Source: Heterodera schachtii
Lineage: Eukaryota > Nematoda > Chromadorea > Rhabditida > Heteroderidae
Direction: 5' to 3'
DNA: 64,000 nt
Assembly (NCBI GenBank): GCA_023374025.1
Contig: SIJG01000006.1
Location: 2,231,102-2,295,101, forward strand
Positions within the stretch are counted from its first letter, which is position 1, and each line of letters opens with the position of its first letter. Made by a program: the position numbers and the translations under genes. This document shows positions 45,840-60,422 of this stretch, piece after piece. The notes beneath the pieces are model-generated. The model saw nothing but the letters and a program-made list of their open reading frames with translations. It ran no database searches and was not told where the DNA came from.

Positions 45840-48200
45840 ATAATTTTCGTCACGTTTCATAACCATCGGCTGAAGAATCTTCGGATGTATGCGAATCGAT
45901 GCACGGATGTGCCGAATCTTTTGTCGTTGGCATTTTTCAATTTTTAATTTATAAATTTTCAAGTATAATTCAAAAAAATTTTTCACATTTTACAATTATA
46001 TTAATCTAAAAAATAATTTATTTCGTTTTTTCAACAAAATTAATTTCCTTACCCTTGAAACATTTCCTTTGATTAGTCTAGCAATTTCATCAACATTTAT
46101 ATGCTTTTTTGTCCGCTTTTGTCTACCAATTTTTCATGTCTTCAACTTCAATCGCATTTATTATTTTCTATGTATTCACAAAAATTTATTTTTATTCGTC
46201 TTAGCATTACTGCTTTTTATGAAAATATACATAATCATATGTATTTTACCGTTATTTTAATATTTTATGAATATTTATTCATTTTTCACTACTTAGTTTG
46301 AATAAACTTTTATTCGCTATAAATACACCGAACACACTCCCATAAGAAAATAAAATATGAGATTAAATTTTCTCTCGCAATGGTATCGGTTTTTCAGGAA
46401 TTAGTCTTAGAACCCAAACATTTACTTCCTGGAACATTGAGTTGGCGTCATTAAATTAAATTAAATACACCATCTTCCTAAAAATAAAATTAATGAAATT
46501 TATTTTTATAAATAAATAATTTATTAAATAAAATATTTCAAATAGAGAAACTCACAAAAATAATGTTTGATAACTTTGATGCAACATTTGGTGAATAAAC
46601 TTCTGGTGATAACACCATAAATGAGTATGATTCGTCCGAGAAGTAGCTTGGCGAACCAATTGCTTGTATTAAAAATAAACACTTAAATTTCATTTTTATT
46701 ATTTTTTAATTTTAAGTTTTATTAGATTTGATAAAATTGTATTTTTTATTATATTTTTTTACTCAATTTATTCATGGGCCTGGACTTAAGCCCCCTTAGA
46801 ATGCTCAAATAATTTTTCGTAAATTTGCCTAATTAAAATTAATTGGGCTAAAAAACTAAAACTCAAGATTAAAATATTATTTTTGGGCACTTATTTATTT
46901 TTAATGTTTATTATCATTTTTGAAATTTTGGTTTTATTTCTCAACATATAATGTCCCGATTATCCATGCTCTAAAAATTTTAATTATTTTGTTTATAAAA
47001 ATTAAACAATTCAATTTCATTTTTATTATTTTTAATTTTAAGTTTTATTAGATTTGATAAAATTGTATTTTTTTTTGTATTTTTTACTCAATTTATTCAT
47101 GGGCCTGGACTTAAGCCCCCTTAGAATGCTCAAATAATTTTTCGTAAATTTGCCTAATTAAAATTAATCGGGCTAAAAAACTAAAAACTCAAGATTAAAA
47201 TATTATTTTTGGGCACTTATTTATTTTTGAAATTTTTATAAATTTAAATTATTTTTTTTCTCAACATATAATGTACAGATTAGCATGCTCTAACAATTAT
47301 TTTTTATAAAAAAATAAACAATTTTTGTAAGTTTGGCCATTTAAAAATAAAATTAATTATTTTTGAAAACTTTATTTAAATTGAAATTTCTAGTATCTTT
47401 TTGGTGATACATATTTGTTTTCATTTTTATAAATAATTGTTTTTATTAATTAAAATTCGAATTTAATAATTACGAGGACTAAGCACGCCGGCTGAGAATG
47501 ATTGAGGACTTAAAATCTTTGGTTGGATCAATTGAGGTGATAGCAGATCAGCAACAAGTGTTGTGGCGACAAAATAAGCAAATCGAGCATGTACGGAGTC
47601 AGCAAATTTGCTTGAAATGTAGCTGGGGATAATATCTCCAAATGATTGCCTAAAATTAAAAAAATTATTTTTTTATTTGCATTAAATATACTCAAAATTG
47701 TATAAAATAATTTTAGTTGAATACAATCTATTTGTAATGTTTAAATTTTTAAACAAATAAATTTGTAGTAGTTCTTTCTTATTAATGAAATCGATTAAGA
47801 AAATAGTGATAAATTCTAAAATTTTAGTTGAAAATTTATAATTCATGGGAATTTTATAAATATAATTAAAATTATGTAAATTATAAGTAATTTTAATTGA
47901 GTCTATTATTTGAAAATTTTAAGTAAATAATGTTAAATAAATAAATTTAAAATATTTTATTTATTAATCATCAATTAACCAGATTAAATTTTAGAATTTA
48001 TGTGTTTAATTTCATTAAATAATAATGACCTGTACGGAAAGTAAATTTGCTTCAAATGCTGTCGGAGAAATGCACATGCATGTGATAAATTGGGGTGAGA
48101 ACAAACTGGCAAGAAATGCCCATGGTGTCAACAATTGCATGTAAAAAGCTGCCGGATTTGAGTACGATGGGATGAATCTGAGAACATAAAGCTAAAAACC
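45840..48200 (-). pseudogene. Decayed tandem duplicate of the 3' end of the MLT-10-like gene
   Basis: Exon-like blocks at about 48,040-48,190, 47,480-47,640, 46,560-46,675 and 45,860-45,940 match exons 12 to 15 of the neighbouring gene in order and orientation. The first has lost the codons around 'LSPQA', the third has one extra base, and the last is cut short. The intergenic A/T-rich DNA between also contains two copies of a 350-bp stretch (46,690-47,030 and 47,000-47,300) with 'atgggcctggacttaagccc'. Confidence 0.75.
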
Positions 48201-48819
48201 AATAATTAAGAAGATCAAATTATTTTTTATTCACGACATTTTAGGGAATGTTTTAACAAACTAAAATTAAGATCGAAAAATCTTCGGCATAAATCCTTAT
48301 CAGGCTATATTTTTAAATTTAAATTGGTATTTTTATTAATAAATAAAAAAATATTAATTATATTTTTTAGTATAAAATAGTTTTTCATTTTTAAAATGGT
48401 GTTTTTTCGGTTTTAAATTTAAAATAGTCATTAAATTATTATTAATTTAAATTCCAGCACGTAAAACGTGAATAAATATTTGTTGTATATGATTTAAAAA
48501 AAAATTATCCATTAAAGTTTTAATGTAGCTTCGGCTCACCATTAATATAAAAATATATTTAATTATGTAGCGAAATTTAAATATATTATACAAATATTGC
48601 ACTTTTTCGTACTTCGCACACCTTACACTTTTCGTCTTAGCACACTTTGCACTTTTTCGTGCTTCGCCCAACCTTGCACTTTTCGTACTTCGTCTCAGCA
48701 CGATTTTTATCATTTTAACAATCAGAAAATATGTAAATTAATAGCTTACAACACTTGGAAAAAGCTCATTTATCACAATGGCACCCAAATTAAAAATTTC
48801 AAATCATTCTCGGCACTTT

Positions 48820-51800
48820 TCATGACCCATCGGGATGAAGAATGTTCGGGTGAATGTGCGCACTGGTGTCCGGATGTGCCGAATTTTCGCCAAGATATGC
48901 CTCCTCTTCAGGCTCGTCAGTTTTCGGCCAAATAAACACATTTTCACCCTCTGTCTCAAATTCACTTTCGTCGTGGCCACCGCCAATTTCGGGCGACAAA
49001 ATCTGAAATAAAAATTTTTTTAAAAAAGAAAATATGAAAATAATTTTAAAATCAAATTTTTTCTCGCAAACTCACAAAAATACTGTTTGATAACTTTGAT
49101 GCAACATTTGGTGAATAAACCTCAGGTGATAAAACCATAAATGAGTATGATTCGTCCGAGAAGTAGCTTGGCGAACCAATTGCTGTATTAAAAACAATCA
49201 ATTAAATTTCATTTTTTTAATTATAATTTAATTTTTTTTATTAGTTTTTATAATATCGTGATTTTTTATTATTTTTTACTCAATTTATTCTTGGGACCAG
49301 GCTTAAGCTTCCTTAGAATGCTTACAATTTGTTGGTAAATTGGACTAATTAAAATTAACGGGCTAAAAAAACTAAACTTAAGATTAAAATAATTATTTTG
49401 GGTATTTTTATTCGTCATTTGAATTTTTTAATTTTTTTTTCTCAACCTATAATATCCCGATTCTTTTTTTTTATAAAAATAAACTATTTTTATAAGTGGC
49501 CATTTAAAAATAAAAGTAATTATTTTTGAATAATTAATTTATTAAAATTTTTGCTATCATTTTGGAATTGAATTTTTTTTATTTTGTTTTTCTTTTTATA
49601 AATATTTTTTATTAATTAAAATTCTAATTTAATAATTACGAGGACTAAGTACGCCGGCTGAGAATGATTGAGGACTTAAAATCTTTGGTTGGATCAATTG
49701 TGGTGATAGCAGATCAGCAACAAGTGCTTGTGGCGACAAAATAAGCAAATCGAGCATGTACGGAGTCAGCAAATTTGCTTGAAATGTAGCTGGGGATAAT
49801 ATCTCCAAAAAGATTGCCTAAAATATAAAAAATATCATTTTTTTAATTTAAATTTATTATATATATTATAATTTTTAGATATTTATTAAGTTCTTACACT
49901 ATTCGTAAAAATATTATTAAAAATTTAAACAAATAATCAGTAATATTTAATTATTATACATAAAATAAATAAAGAAATTGGCAAAATTTTCAAAAAATTT
50001 GCCCTTTTTTGTTGAAAAATTTTAAATTATTTATTCAGGGAGGGGATTAATTAAATATTGTAAATTGTCGAGCATATTTTTTAAATATTTTTTAATTGAA
50101 TTCTTTTTGTAAATTAAAAAAATTAAAACAAATAAATTTTTAATATTTATTATTAAATTTATTTATTAAGCATTAATTTGTTAATCATATTTTAAATTCT
50201 TGGAATTAAATATTTAGGTTAATTTATTCTCAATTAATTTATTTTTTTTTGAATTTAATTAAACAATTCTAATTAATCAATTTTATTGCTTACCTGTGCA
50301 GAAAGTAAATTTGCTTCAAATGCTGTCGGAGAAATGCACATGCATGTGATAAATTGGGGTGAGAACAAACTGGCAAGAAATGCCCATGGTGTCAACAATT
50401 GCATGTAAAAAGCTGCCGGATTTAAGTACGATGGGATGAATGCTTGGGGACTGAGCACATAAAGCTAAAATGGAATTATTAAAAATTATGTAATTAAATT
50501 ATAGATTTAAATATATTTTTTTTTAAATACACGGTTTTGGAAATTTTTTTTCTTAAGAAATCCATTAAAGATAGAAAAATGTTTCATAATTGATGGAAGC
50601 CTTGAAACTTTCAATAATGGCATTTTACTGGATCGTTTTAAAGTTTTCGCATCCATCAATTTTTGAATATCAAATCTTGGGCTAACAAAAAATTGTTTTT
50701 GAATATACTCAAAAAGCTAAATTTATTGTTTGTTTTTTTTCATTGACATTTTTTTTATTAATGTCAATATTTCTAAAATGGAATACAACCATTTTTCTTG
50801 GTAAATATTCTTATTCAGTAAATCTTGGGCACATATTTTAAAATGCATTATTTGAAAAGTTTTTTTAAATCAAATCAACAAATTTTCAATATTAAAAAAT
50901 ATTATTTGCATTATTTGAAATGATGTTTTCTCAGGTTTTCAAATTAAAATATTAATTAAATTATTTTTATTTAAATTCAGTTATTTCATAAGCATAAATC
51001 TATTTAAAAATTCTCATTCTTTATTTTACCGCACTATAACATTTTCTTACCGTAAACAGTTGCCATGAGCCAACTTGTGGCACAAATGCAAACGGTGACA
51101 GAATGCCGACAACTGGGCCTTCAATTGGCAAATTATTACGTTTTTGTCGAAATTTTGGCACATTATCCGATCCATCAATTGTTGTCTCGGTTTTGAATGG
51201 CACACTTTAAAAAAAAAAAGAAATTTTATTTAAATTTAAATTTAATTTTACTTTTCATCTCCCATTGATGAAGCTGCTCGCTTATAAATGTATCGTTCAA
51301 TTTCATCTTCCATTTGTTCCGCATGTAACTTTGAATTTTGTGCCGCCCAATGTGCTCAAAACGTCTCTTCTGATGCCACGTGGAACTAAATTGAAATTAA
51401 AATATTTTTGTAATTGATATTTAAAATAAAGACAAGTTATACGGGACTGAAATGGCCGTTTAGGCTAAAGACTTTTTAATTTCCGGTAAAAAAGCAAAAA
51501 ATTTTCGAAAATTGCACCACGAAAAACGATTGTATGAAATGCCATAAGTGATTAAATATAATGTTTTTGTAATTGATATTTAAAACATTTAAGTGTAATG
51601 AAATTGTTAATTGATTTTATAAGAAAATTAAATTTTTTTTTTTTTTTTTTTTTGCAATTTTTGTTTTTATTCAAAATTTTTTAAACTAGAACATTTTTTT
51701 TCAAAAAAATGATATTTTGGGACAGAAAACGAGAACATTCCGGCCTTATCAATGAAGAATGTATACATATATTTGAATTACTTATTTTATGTACCTATTT

Positions 51801-54800
51801 ATAAAATTTATTGTCTAAAAATATAATCAAAATGTTTATTCTATAAATTATTAAAAATTGGATTTTTTTTAACTTTCGCCTAACTTTTCAGGAATTCTTT
51901 GCATTTTTTCGTGCTTTTATGGATTTTTTTTATGACTTTTTTAGTCGACTTTTTGGAGATTTTTCGTGACTTAAATTCCCAGCTCTACTCATAAACTCTG
52001 GTTGAACGCATGAAAATAAGCAATTTTTTAAATTATTTGGATCATTTATAATTCTGATTTAACATTGTTTTAAATTTGCATCGATAAATGAAATAAAAAA
52101 CAATTATTAAAATAAGAAATAAATTATTATTATAAATATGAATGTTAAATTCAAGTACGCACCTTTGCCTGTCCTTAAAATTTCCATCTGTTTTTCAGAG
52201 AGAAATGTGTAGCCATTGTCCAAATAATATTTGTGCTGATCCCGTGTCATACTGTCCTTCAATTGTACCAACACTTCCATCGATTCGCGCAATATTTTTG
52301 AAGTGTTAAACAGCCCCTAATTAAAATTAAATTTTAAAATAAATTTAAAATAATAATTAAATTGCCAACTTTGTCCAATGTGTCTGTTATTAATGTGATT
52401 GGTTCCAATATTTGGTCCAATACTTGGCCAACATTCAATGAGATCAAAATATTTTCAAGGAATTTGCGCCTTTTTGTTTTGTCCGGTGTTAGAAGCTGAA
52501 AAAATCTTAGAATTTTTTAAAATAATCAATTAAGTAAATTCAAAATTATAAATATTCTTAAAAAATGAATTAAAATTAAAATTAAAATGATGTAAATAAA
52601 TTTAATAATAAAATTTAAAATAGGAATAAGAAAGTTTAATAAGGAAGTTAATGTATAATGACTTTAGACTTTTTTAGTAAATAATAATTAATAGAAAGTA
52701 ATTTTTTTTATTAAATTGATTTTAAAGTGAAATCTTCCGAAATAGAAATTTTTCATTTGAAATTAATAACCTTATTATATATATTATAATATTAATATAC
52801 ATTAATTGTGTTAAATTCTTTAATTTAAAAATTTCAATTGAATTTAAATTAAAAAAAAATGTTTCTTCAATTGCCGAATTGAAAATTTAAAATATATTTA
52901 TAAAGTATTATTTAAATTTTTAAAATTATTTAAAATAATTTTTTAATTGTTAACCCACGCGCAACAAATTTGGCACCGATGACAACAGTTCTTGCACCGT
53001 TTGATTGTTTAAATTTATGCTGTTGAATGTGCCGTTGATTTTGTCCACAAATTTTTTGTCATCATCTTCATCTTCGTAGAGTCGGAGCAGTTCAGGTGAC
53101 ATAAATGAGATAGTGTCATTGGCATTTTGTGAATTCAGAATCTTTTTTGGCGTTGAGACAAACGAAAAGATTCGTGGCGAAAAAAAACTAAATTTGAATT
53201 AATATAAATATGCAAAAATGATTTATGAAATATTAAAAAAAAAAATCTCAACAAAAATTTTGCTTAATTCTTAAAATTATTTAAAAGTTAAATAAAAATT
53301 TTATTAAGCACTGATTTATAATTTGTTCTTTAATTAATATATATAATATAATACTTTTTTAATTTATTTTCAAAATTTGAGTATTATCATAGGGATACGA
53401 TTTTTAGGCTCTAAAAAAACCAAAATAGGCACTAAAACCTAAAATTTAGGGGGGTTGTAAAATGACAAAAGCTATTCAAAAAAGTTAACAAATTAAGCCA
53501 AATCTGAATTGAGATAATCAAACATTCAAACTTAGGTCGATTCTTAGGGTGGTATTTTCATTTTTATTGCATTTTTGTTAATAAATTTAGACAAAACGCC
53601 AAAATAGATCAAAAAAATTCGATGTTTTTAAAAGTTTAATTTGCATATAATTTATTATTCTAAAAATTTAAATATACGCTAAATTACTTTTTGATTTTCT
53701 TTTTTAACTAATAAATTTTAAAAATAATATTTCATTTTTTACGAAGTTAAATTCCCCCATACCTACCCTTGAAACATTTTTCGGCTGCTTTGTTTTTGTC
53801 AGTTTTGTATCTGGCAATTTTCTTCCATCATTTATGTGCTTTTTCGTCCGATTTTGCCTTCCAATTTTGGCAGTCTTCAACTGATATGTCTCCGTTATGC
53901 TTAAATTTCAAAAAATATTTATAATTTATTTATTTTAATTTTCACGATTTTGGGACAATTTTTTTATGAAAAATAGGATTTTTGGAGACAATCAGCGCCG
54001 ATATGCGCAGCCGGCAATTTTTTAGGGATTTTAATGAATTTTGTTTAATTTTCTTATATTTTAATCAAAAAAAAAAATTTTGATTTAAATAATATTATTA
54101 ATAATAAAAATAAATTTTCTTTAATTTTCCCACCTTTTACGCATTTCGTTGTATTTGGAAATATTTTCTGTGTAACGAACATATTTTTCTTGGAAATTCC
54201 GAATTCGATCAATTTTCTCCAAATTTGATAATGTTTTCTTTTGATGCTTTGCCTAAAATGGGAATAAATATTTTTAAATTTTGTATCCTAACCAAAAAAA
54301 AAAAAAAAGGAAAATCCAAAACTTTTGATTAATTTAAAATCTCGATAATTTTTTTATCATTTCGGTAAAATAACAAAAAGAAAAATTACGGATACATAAA
54401 ATTATTTTTTTTTGTAATTTAAGAATCGACTTAATTAATTTCTACAATAGTAGATTTTTATGCCTAATTTATTTCCAACCATTTGAACATATATTCATAA
54501 CACGGAAATTTGAAAAACTTATAACCGGGATTCGGGATTCAAATCCCGATTTTGCTTTTTTTCTGACTGATCCTGAGATTTTTTCAAAAAAAAAATATGT
54601 TAGAATGCGATCAAAATCCCAGTAAAACCTGATGGTATCCCGATTCTGCCCGGGTATAATTTTTGAATTTTTCAAGAATTTCAAAGTAATTTTACTTTAT
54701 TGTATACAAAATATATTTTTCGCATTTATTAATCCAATTTAAGGACATTATTTTATGGTCTGAAAATTTCCCGAACTGTCCTTATCTTTTTAATTTCCAG

Positions 54801-56245
54801 TAATTTCCTCACCAATTTTGCGTAATATGTTTTCCGTTTGACAATTTCGCGCCGTTTTCGTCGTACCATTTTGCGTTGAAACTGCCTGAAGGACAGCTCC
54901 AATTTCTTCAAATTGCGCTTTCTATGTTTTTCCTAAAATAAATTCAAAAAATTAGTTGAGAATATTTACTTGAAGCAAATTTTGTATAAAAAAAAAATGA
55001 GAATTTTTTTATCAAATTGGAGAGATCTTTTAATTATTTTTTAAAAATTTATTATTTTTGCAATTTTTAGAAATAAAATTAATTATCTTAATGAGAATGC
55101 CTATTTTAAATAAGTGACTTAAATAATTTTAAATTATTGAAAGAATTATTTTTAATTATTTTTCAATTTTTCTTATAATTTTTTTTTTAATAATTTGATT
55201 TTACCGTTTTTGCCTCTTTCGGTGCTTCAAAATTTGTTGAAATTGCTTTTTTCATGCTTGACAACGGATCTATGAACATTTGCTTCAGAAATTGAATGGT
55301 TGTTGGAACAATTCCTTGCTCAGTATTTTGAGATGTGTCGTCCTTATGCTGCACGTAATTTGGGTCATTTTTTCTCTAAAAAAGGCAAAATTATAAATAA
55401 CAAAAATATTTTTATTTATTTTATTTTTAAATATATTATATATTTTTTAATATTTCGATTGAACTCGCATCTATTCGTAAATTTATTAAATATTTTTTTA
55501 AGTTTTTTTGATAATTGTAGATATTTTTTTAAATTTATTAATTATAATAATATGGATTGGATTATTTAAGTAATTTTATATATCTTTTTATTTATTTAAT
55601 ATAATTTTTTAGGAAAATATTAATTTTTGTCCCCAAATCAAAAGCGCTCAAAAAGTTCGGAAAATACTTATTTTTTTAAATTATTGTAATTAATTTATAT
55701 AAAATCCTAATTACCCCCCCCCCCTTCACTTGTCTTTTTTATTTTCATTATGATAAATTTTAAATTTTTGTATGTTTCATCTAATGTTTCTATTAATTAA
55801 TTTTAATTAATCTTTACTAATTACCCTAATTATCCCCCGCTCACCCTAATTGCTCTGTCACGCGCTTCAAATAATTGGACAAGACATTTTGCCACACTTT
55901 GTGATGTGTTTCCGTTTCGTGCACATTGTAAAAATAATTTTTGTTCTGTTTCAGGCAACATTTTTAATGCTGATGATGCTTTTGCCTAAATTTTATTAAT
56001 TGAAATTGTTAATTTGGAAAAAATTTTAAATATTTTTTATAAATTTAACATTTTAAAATTAATTAGTAATTAAATTAAATATTTTTTTAATTTACCATTA
56101 ACATTTGAGCAAATCCCTTTTGCGTGACAATGTGTTGGATTGCAAATTGTTTTTTATCATTTTGATCAGTTGTATGAAAAATATGCGCTGCGATGGCATT
56201 AAAAAGCCAAATAAATAGTAACAATATTAAATGGACGACTTTCAT
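48820..56245 (-). CDS. MLT-10-like moulting-cycle protein, 15 exons
   Basis: Exons (minus): 56,245-56,096; 55,985-55,845; 55,375-55,205; 54,932-54,813; 54,252-54,134; 53,899-53,767; 53,187-52,955; 52,495-52,370; 52,316-52,163; 51,354-51,252; 51,204-51,051; 50,464-50,294; 49,817-49,640; 49,182-49,076; 49,002-48,820. It starts with a signal peptide ('MKVVHLILLLFIWLFNAIAA'). The middle has basic coiled-coil exons, then 'FFSPRIFSFVSTPKK', 'FMSPELLRLYEDED' and 'QHKYYLDNGYTFLSEKQMEI'. The C-terminal third repeats the 'xILSPxxFxPxxLxP' motif ('GILSPFAFVPQV', 'LSPQAFIPSYLNPAAF', 'DLLSPQLIQPKILSPQSF'). This is the layout of nematode MLT-10 family proteins (Pfam Moulting_cycle), secreted factors needed for cuticle shedding. 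All joins keep phase except exon 6 to 7, which lies at an A8 run. Confidence 0.85.
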
Positions 56246-56446
56246 CGAAAAATATTATTAAATAAACAATTTTGTAAAAATTAAATTAAAGAAAAATCTA
56301 AGAATGATCAACTTTAAAATTTCATAATTTTTGACATAAAAGCATATAGAAATTGAAAATTTTATTTATTCATTTGGCATTAGTTCAGTTTAGGTCCGAT
56401 TTTTTGGTCAAAATTCTTCATTTTTTGCACTTTTTATTGTCAAAAT

Positions 56447-56624
56447 TAGGGTAGGTCGGGACCGGGACCAAAACACGGACAACTGAGTACAACTGAGTAC
56501 CGAAGTCCCGGTTTTGACCGGGACCGGGAAATTCCCGGTTTTCCCAGCCAAAAAGTCCCGGTTTTTCAACCAGAAAAGTCCCGGTCCCGGTTTTGCCCAA
56601 AATTCCCGGTCCCGACCTACCCTA
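56447..56624. mobile_element. hAT-type MITE, 178 bp, with 8-bp target duplication
   Basis: Ends 'TAGGGTAGGTCGGGACCGG' and its complement. Flanked on both sides by GTCAAAAT (56,439-56,446 and 56,625-56,632). The interior is made of 'cccggtcccggtttt' units. It lies about 200 bp upstream of the MLT-10-like start codon. Confidence 0.9.
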
Positions 56625-56769
56625 GTCAAAATTGAGTTCAACTCAATGGGAACGGTTCGAAATTTAGTCTTAAATGAATTATTTAAATATAAACAAAACT
56701 CTTTGAAATTAATGAAATAAAATTTTAAATTAAAGACCTTTTTATGCCTCTCTCGAGATTAAAAGGCAG

Positions 56770-56840
56770 CCGCCGCTAATCACCCACAAATTAAAGCGAA
56801 CATGTCGCTAATCACCCACAAATTAAAGCGAACATGTGTC
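56770..56840 (+). repeat. Tandem duplication upstream of the MLT-10-like gene
   Basis: Two copies of 'cgctaatcacccacaaatta' with 'aagcgaacatgt', GC-richer than the surroundings. Confidence 0.8.
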
Positions 56841-57074
56841 ACCTAATTTTCCACATGAATTTGTTCCTTCCGCGTCGAATACGCCAAAAAAAAAAAATCG
56901 GGACAAAAAAAATTGGCGAACAATAAAATAATGGGGAATTGAATTGTTGCTTCTTTCGCTGTTGTGTGCTACAAATTAGTTGTTAATGCTAACCCGGATG
57001 GGTCGGAAATGATCAAAAAGAAAAAAAAAATGTGAGAAAAAAAAAGCAAAACGATTGATAATTAATTAATTTTT

Positions 57075-59690
57075 TTTATGGCGCCGCCACCATTTGCATT
57101 AATGATGAGATTGATGATTTATTACGGCACTTTTTATTGACCTAATTGACAGACGACTGCCAGCAAGCAGCACAACACACAAAAGCATCACATGGAGCAT
57201 TGATCAAATGAATTTTTTTTTGTTTTGTGAACATAATTAATGGAGGGGTGAAAACGATGCCCTTTTTTGTTAATTGCATTTTTAATTTTGTGATTCTGCA
57301 CTTTCAATATTTGGAGTCGCTAATTAATTATGGTTTAAATTGCATTTTTTTTAAATTTTATTTATTATTTTGTTAAACGATTATATCGTTAATTGGTTAA
57401 TTCTTTGGATGTATTTTTATTTTATTAAAATTTTTGCCGATAAAATCCTAAATTGAAGCAAGAAAGGTTGCTAAATTTTGTTCAAATTTTGTAGCCAATC
57501 AAGCTCACACATTTAAGGCTAAATTTAGTAGTTTTTATTTTATTTTATTTTTCTTGGACTTTTTTTTTACAAAAATTTAAAGGCAATGCGATTCCCTCCC
57601 TTTTTTGTTAATCGAATTTTTAATTGTGCTTTTGCACTTTCAGTCTTTGGTGTCTGAATTAATTATCGTGTAAATTGTGGAATTTAAAATTTTTAATTAT
57701 TATTAATATTATTATTTTGACAAAAGATTAGATTATATAGATAATTAATTTGAATGGAATTGAAAGGTTCATAATTTGAAGCAAGAAAATTGCTAAATTT
57801 TATTCAACTTTTGTAGGCAAGGTCATATATTTAAGGCTAAATTTAGTAGTTTTTTTTTCATTTTTCTTAGAATTTTTGACAAAAAAATTAAAAATATTGA
57901 CAATCGTGTTCATGGCGCGCCGCCATTTGCATTAATGATGAGATTGATGATTTATTACGGCACTTTTTATTGACCTAATTGACAGACGACTGCCAGCCGC
58001 ACAATACAAAGGCATCAAAAGAGCATTGATCAAATGAATTTTTGTTTTGTTTTGTGAACATAATTAATGGATTGGTGAAAACGATGCCCTTTTTTGTTAA
58101 TTGCATTTTTATTTTTGTAATTCTGCACTTTCAATATTTGGAGTCGCTAATTAATTATGGTTTAAATTGCATTTTTTTTTAATTTTATTTATTATTTTGT
58201 TAAACGATTATATGGTTAATTGGTTAATTCTTTGGATGTATTTTTATTTTATTAAAATTTTTGCCGATAAAATCCTAAATTGAAGCAAGAAAGGTTGCTA
58301 AATTTTGTTCAAATTTTGTAGGCAATCAAGCTCACACATTTAAGGCTAAATTTAGAAGTTTTTATTTTATTTTATTTTTCTTGGACTTTTTTTTTACAAA
58401 AATTTAAAGGCAATGCGATTCCCTCCCTTTTTTGTTAATCGAATTTTTAATTGTGCTTTTGCACTTTCAGTCTTTGGTGTCTGAATTAATTATCGTGTAA
58501 ATTGTGGAATTTAAAATTTTTAATTATTATTAATATTATTATTTTGACAAAAGATTAGATTATATAGATAATTAATTTGAATGGAATTGAAAGGTTCATA
58601 ATTTGAAGCAAGAAAATTGCTAAATTTTATTCAACTTTTGTAGGCAAGGTCATATATTTAAGGCTAAATTAGTAGTTTTTTTTTCATTTTTCTTAGAATT
58701 TTTGACAAAAAATTTAAAAATATTGACATTCGTGTTCATGGCGCGCCGCCATTTGCATTAATGATGAGATTGATGATTTATTACGGCACTTTTTATTGAC
58801 CTAATTGACAGACGACTGCCAGCCGCACAATACAAAGGCATCAAAAAGCATTGATCAAATGAATTTTTGTTTTGTTTTGTGAACATAATTAATGGATTGG
58901 TGAAAACGATGCCCTTTTTTGTTAATTGCATTTTAATTTTGTAATTCTGCACTTTCAATCTTTCGTGTATCCAATTATTTATCGTGTAAATTACCTTTTT
59001 GATTATTTTGTTAAAAAATTATATGGTTAATGCATTTACATGGAATTTAATTTAATTTAATTTTTCTTTATGATTTTTGCAGTAAAAAAAAATTATTCAT
59101 AATTTGATGCAAGAAAATTGTTAAATTTTGTTCAAATTTTATAGGCAATCAAGGTCACACATTTAAAGCAAATATTTAGTTTTTTTTTTTCATTTTTCTT
59201 GGAATTTTTAACAAAAAATTTAAAATAGCGCCAAACGATGCCCTTTTTTTATTGCATTTTTAATTTTGTGCTTTTGCGCTTTCAGTCTTTGGAGTATGAA
59301 TTAATTATTGTATGATCACGGGGAATTTAAAGATTTTTTAAATTATTATTAAAATTTATTTTATTATTTTGTTAAAAGGTTAAATTATATTGATATTTAA
59401 TTTGAATGGAATGGAATTTAATTTAATTTTTTTTTTTATTATTTTTGCAGTAAAAAAAATTATTCATAATTTGAAACAAGAAAAATTGCTTAATTTAGTT
59501 CAAATTTTGTAGGCAATCAGGGTCACATTTAAGGCTAAAATTTTGTGGTTTTTTTTCTTCATTTTTCTTAGAATTTTTGACAAAAAATTAAAATATGGAT
59601 AATCATGTTCATGGCGCCGCCGCCATTTGCATTAATGATGAGATTGATGATTTATTACGGCACTTTTTATTGACCTAATTGCAGACTCAT
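57075..59690 (+). repeat. Four tandem 0.83-0.88-kb repeats with a conserved block
   Basis: The block 'atttgcattaatgatgagat' plus 'tgatgatttattacggcact', 'ttttattgacctaattgaca' and 'gacgactgccag' starts near 57,093, 57,921, 58,749 and 59,632 (the last keeps only the first two thirds). The first three copies are nearly identical in full; the fourth is diverged outside the block. No coding frame. This is DNA upstream of the MLT-10-like gene and downstream of the nuclear receptor. Confidence 0.85.
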
Positions 59691-60422
59691 TCATGGCGCA
59701 TTGATTAAATGAAATTTTTTTTTGTTTTTGAAATAATTCATTGGGCGAAAATGATGCCCCCTTTTTTGTTAATCGAATTTTTAATTTTGTGTGATTATTA
59801 AAAAGATTATTTGAGTTAATTAATTTTAATGGAATGGAATGGAAACTAATTTTTTTATGATTTTTGCAGTAAAAAAAAAAAATTATTCATAATTTGATGC
59901 AAAAAAAATTGCTAAATTTTTCATAGTTTTTTTTTTTTTGGGCAATCAAGGTCACATTTAAGGCAAAATATTAAATTTTTTTTGAATTGTTGAATCAAAA
60001 AATTATAATATGGACACAAACACATGGTACATATTCAAATAAAATTTTTTGTCAAAATAACAATAAACAATATTTTGTTTGTGAACATAATTAATTCATT
60101 GCGCGGGAAAACGATGCCCATTTTCTGTTAATCGAATTTTTCTTTTGAACTTTTAGCAATTTTAATTATTTGTGTGTGTATCAATTAATTATTTTTTAAA
60201 TTGACAGGTATATAAAAATTTTAATTTTTTTTTTTGCCATTCCGATTTAAGGCTATGAAAGTTTAATGTTTTTTTTTCTTAGAATTAAAAAATAAATAAA
60301 TTCGTATTATTCAACTAAACATTTTTTACCAAAACAAAAAATATAACAATATACAATATAAATGAATACATTTTTATTAAAAGTTTAAATAAAATAAACA
60401 AAAATTTTCTTTCAATTCCATC

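Noticed and set aside
48590..48720. Coding sequence in 'cacttttcgtacttcgc' repeats
   Set aside because: A short degenerate simple repeat; the frames are products of the repeat.
54520..54660. Another MITE around 'ccgggattcgggattcaaatcccg'
   Set aside because: Partial inverted symmetry only; no matching ends or target duplication found.
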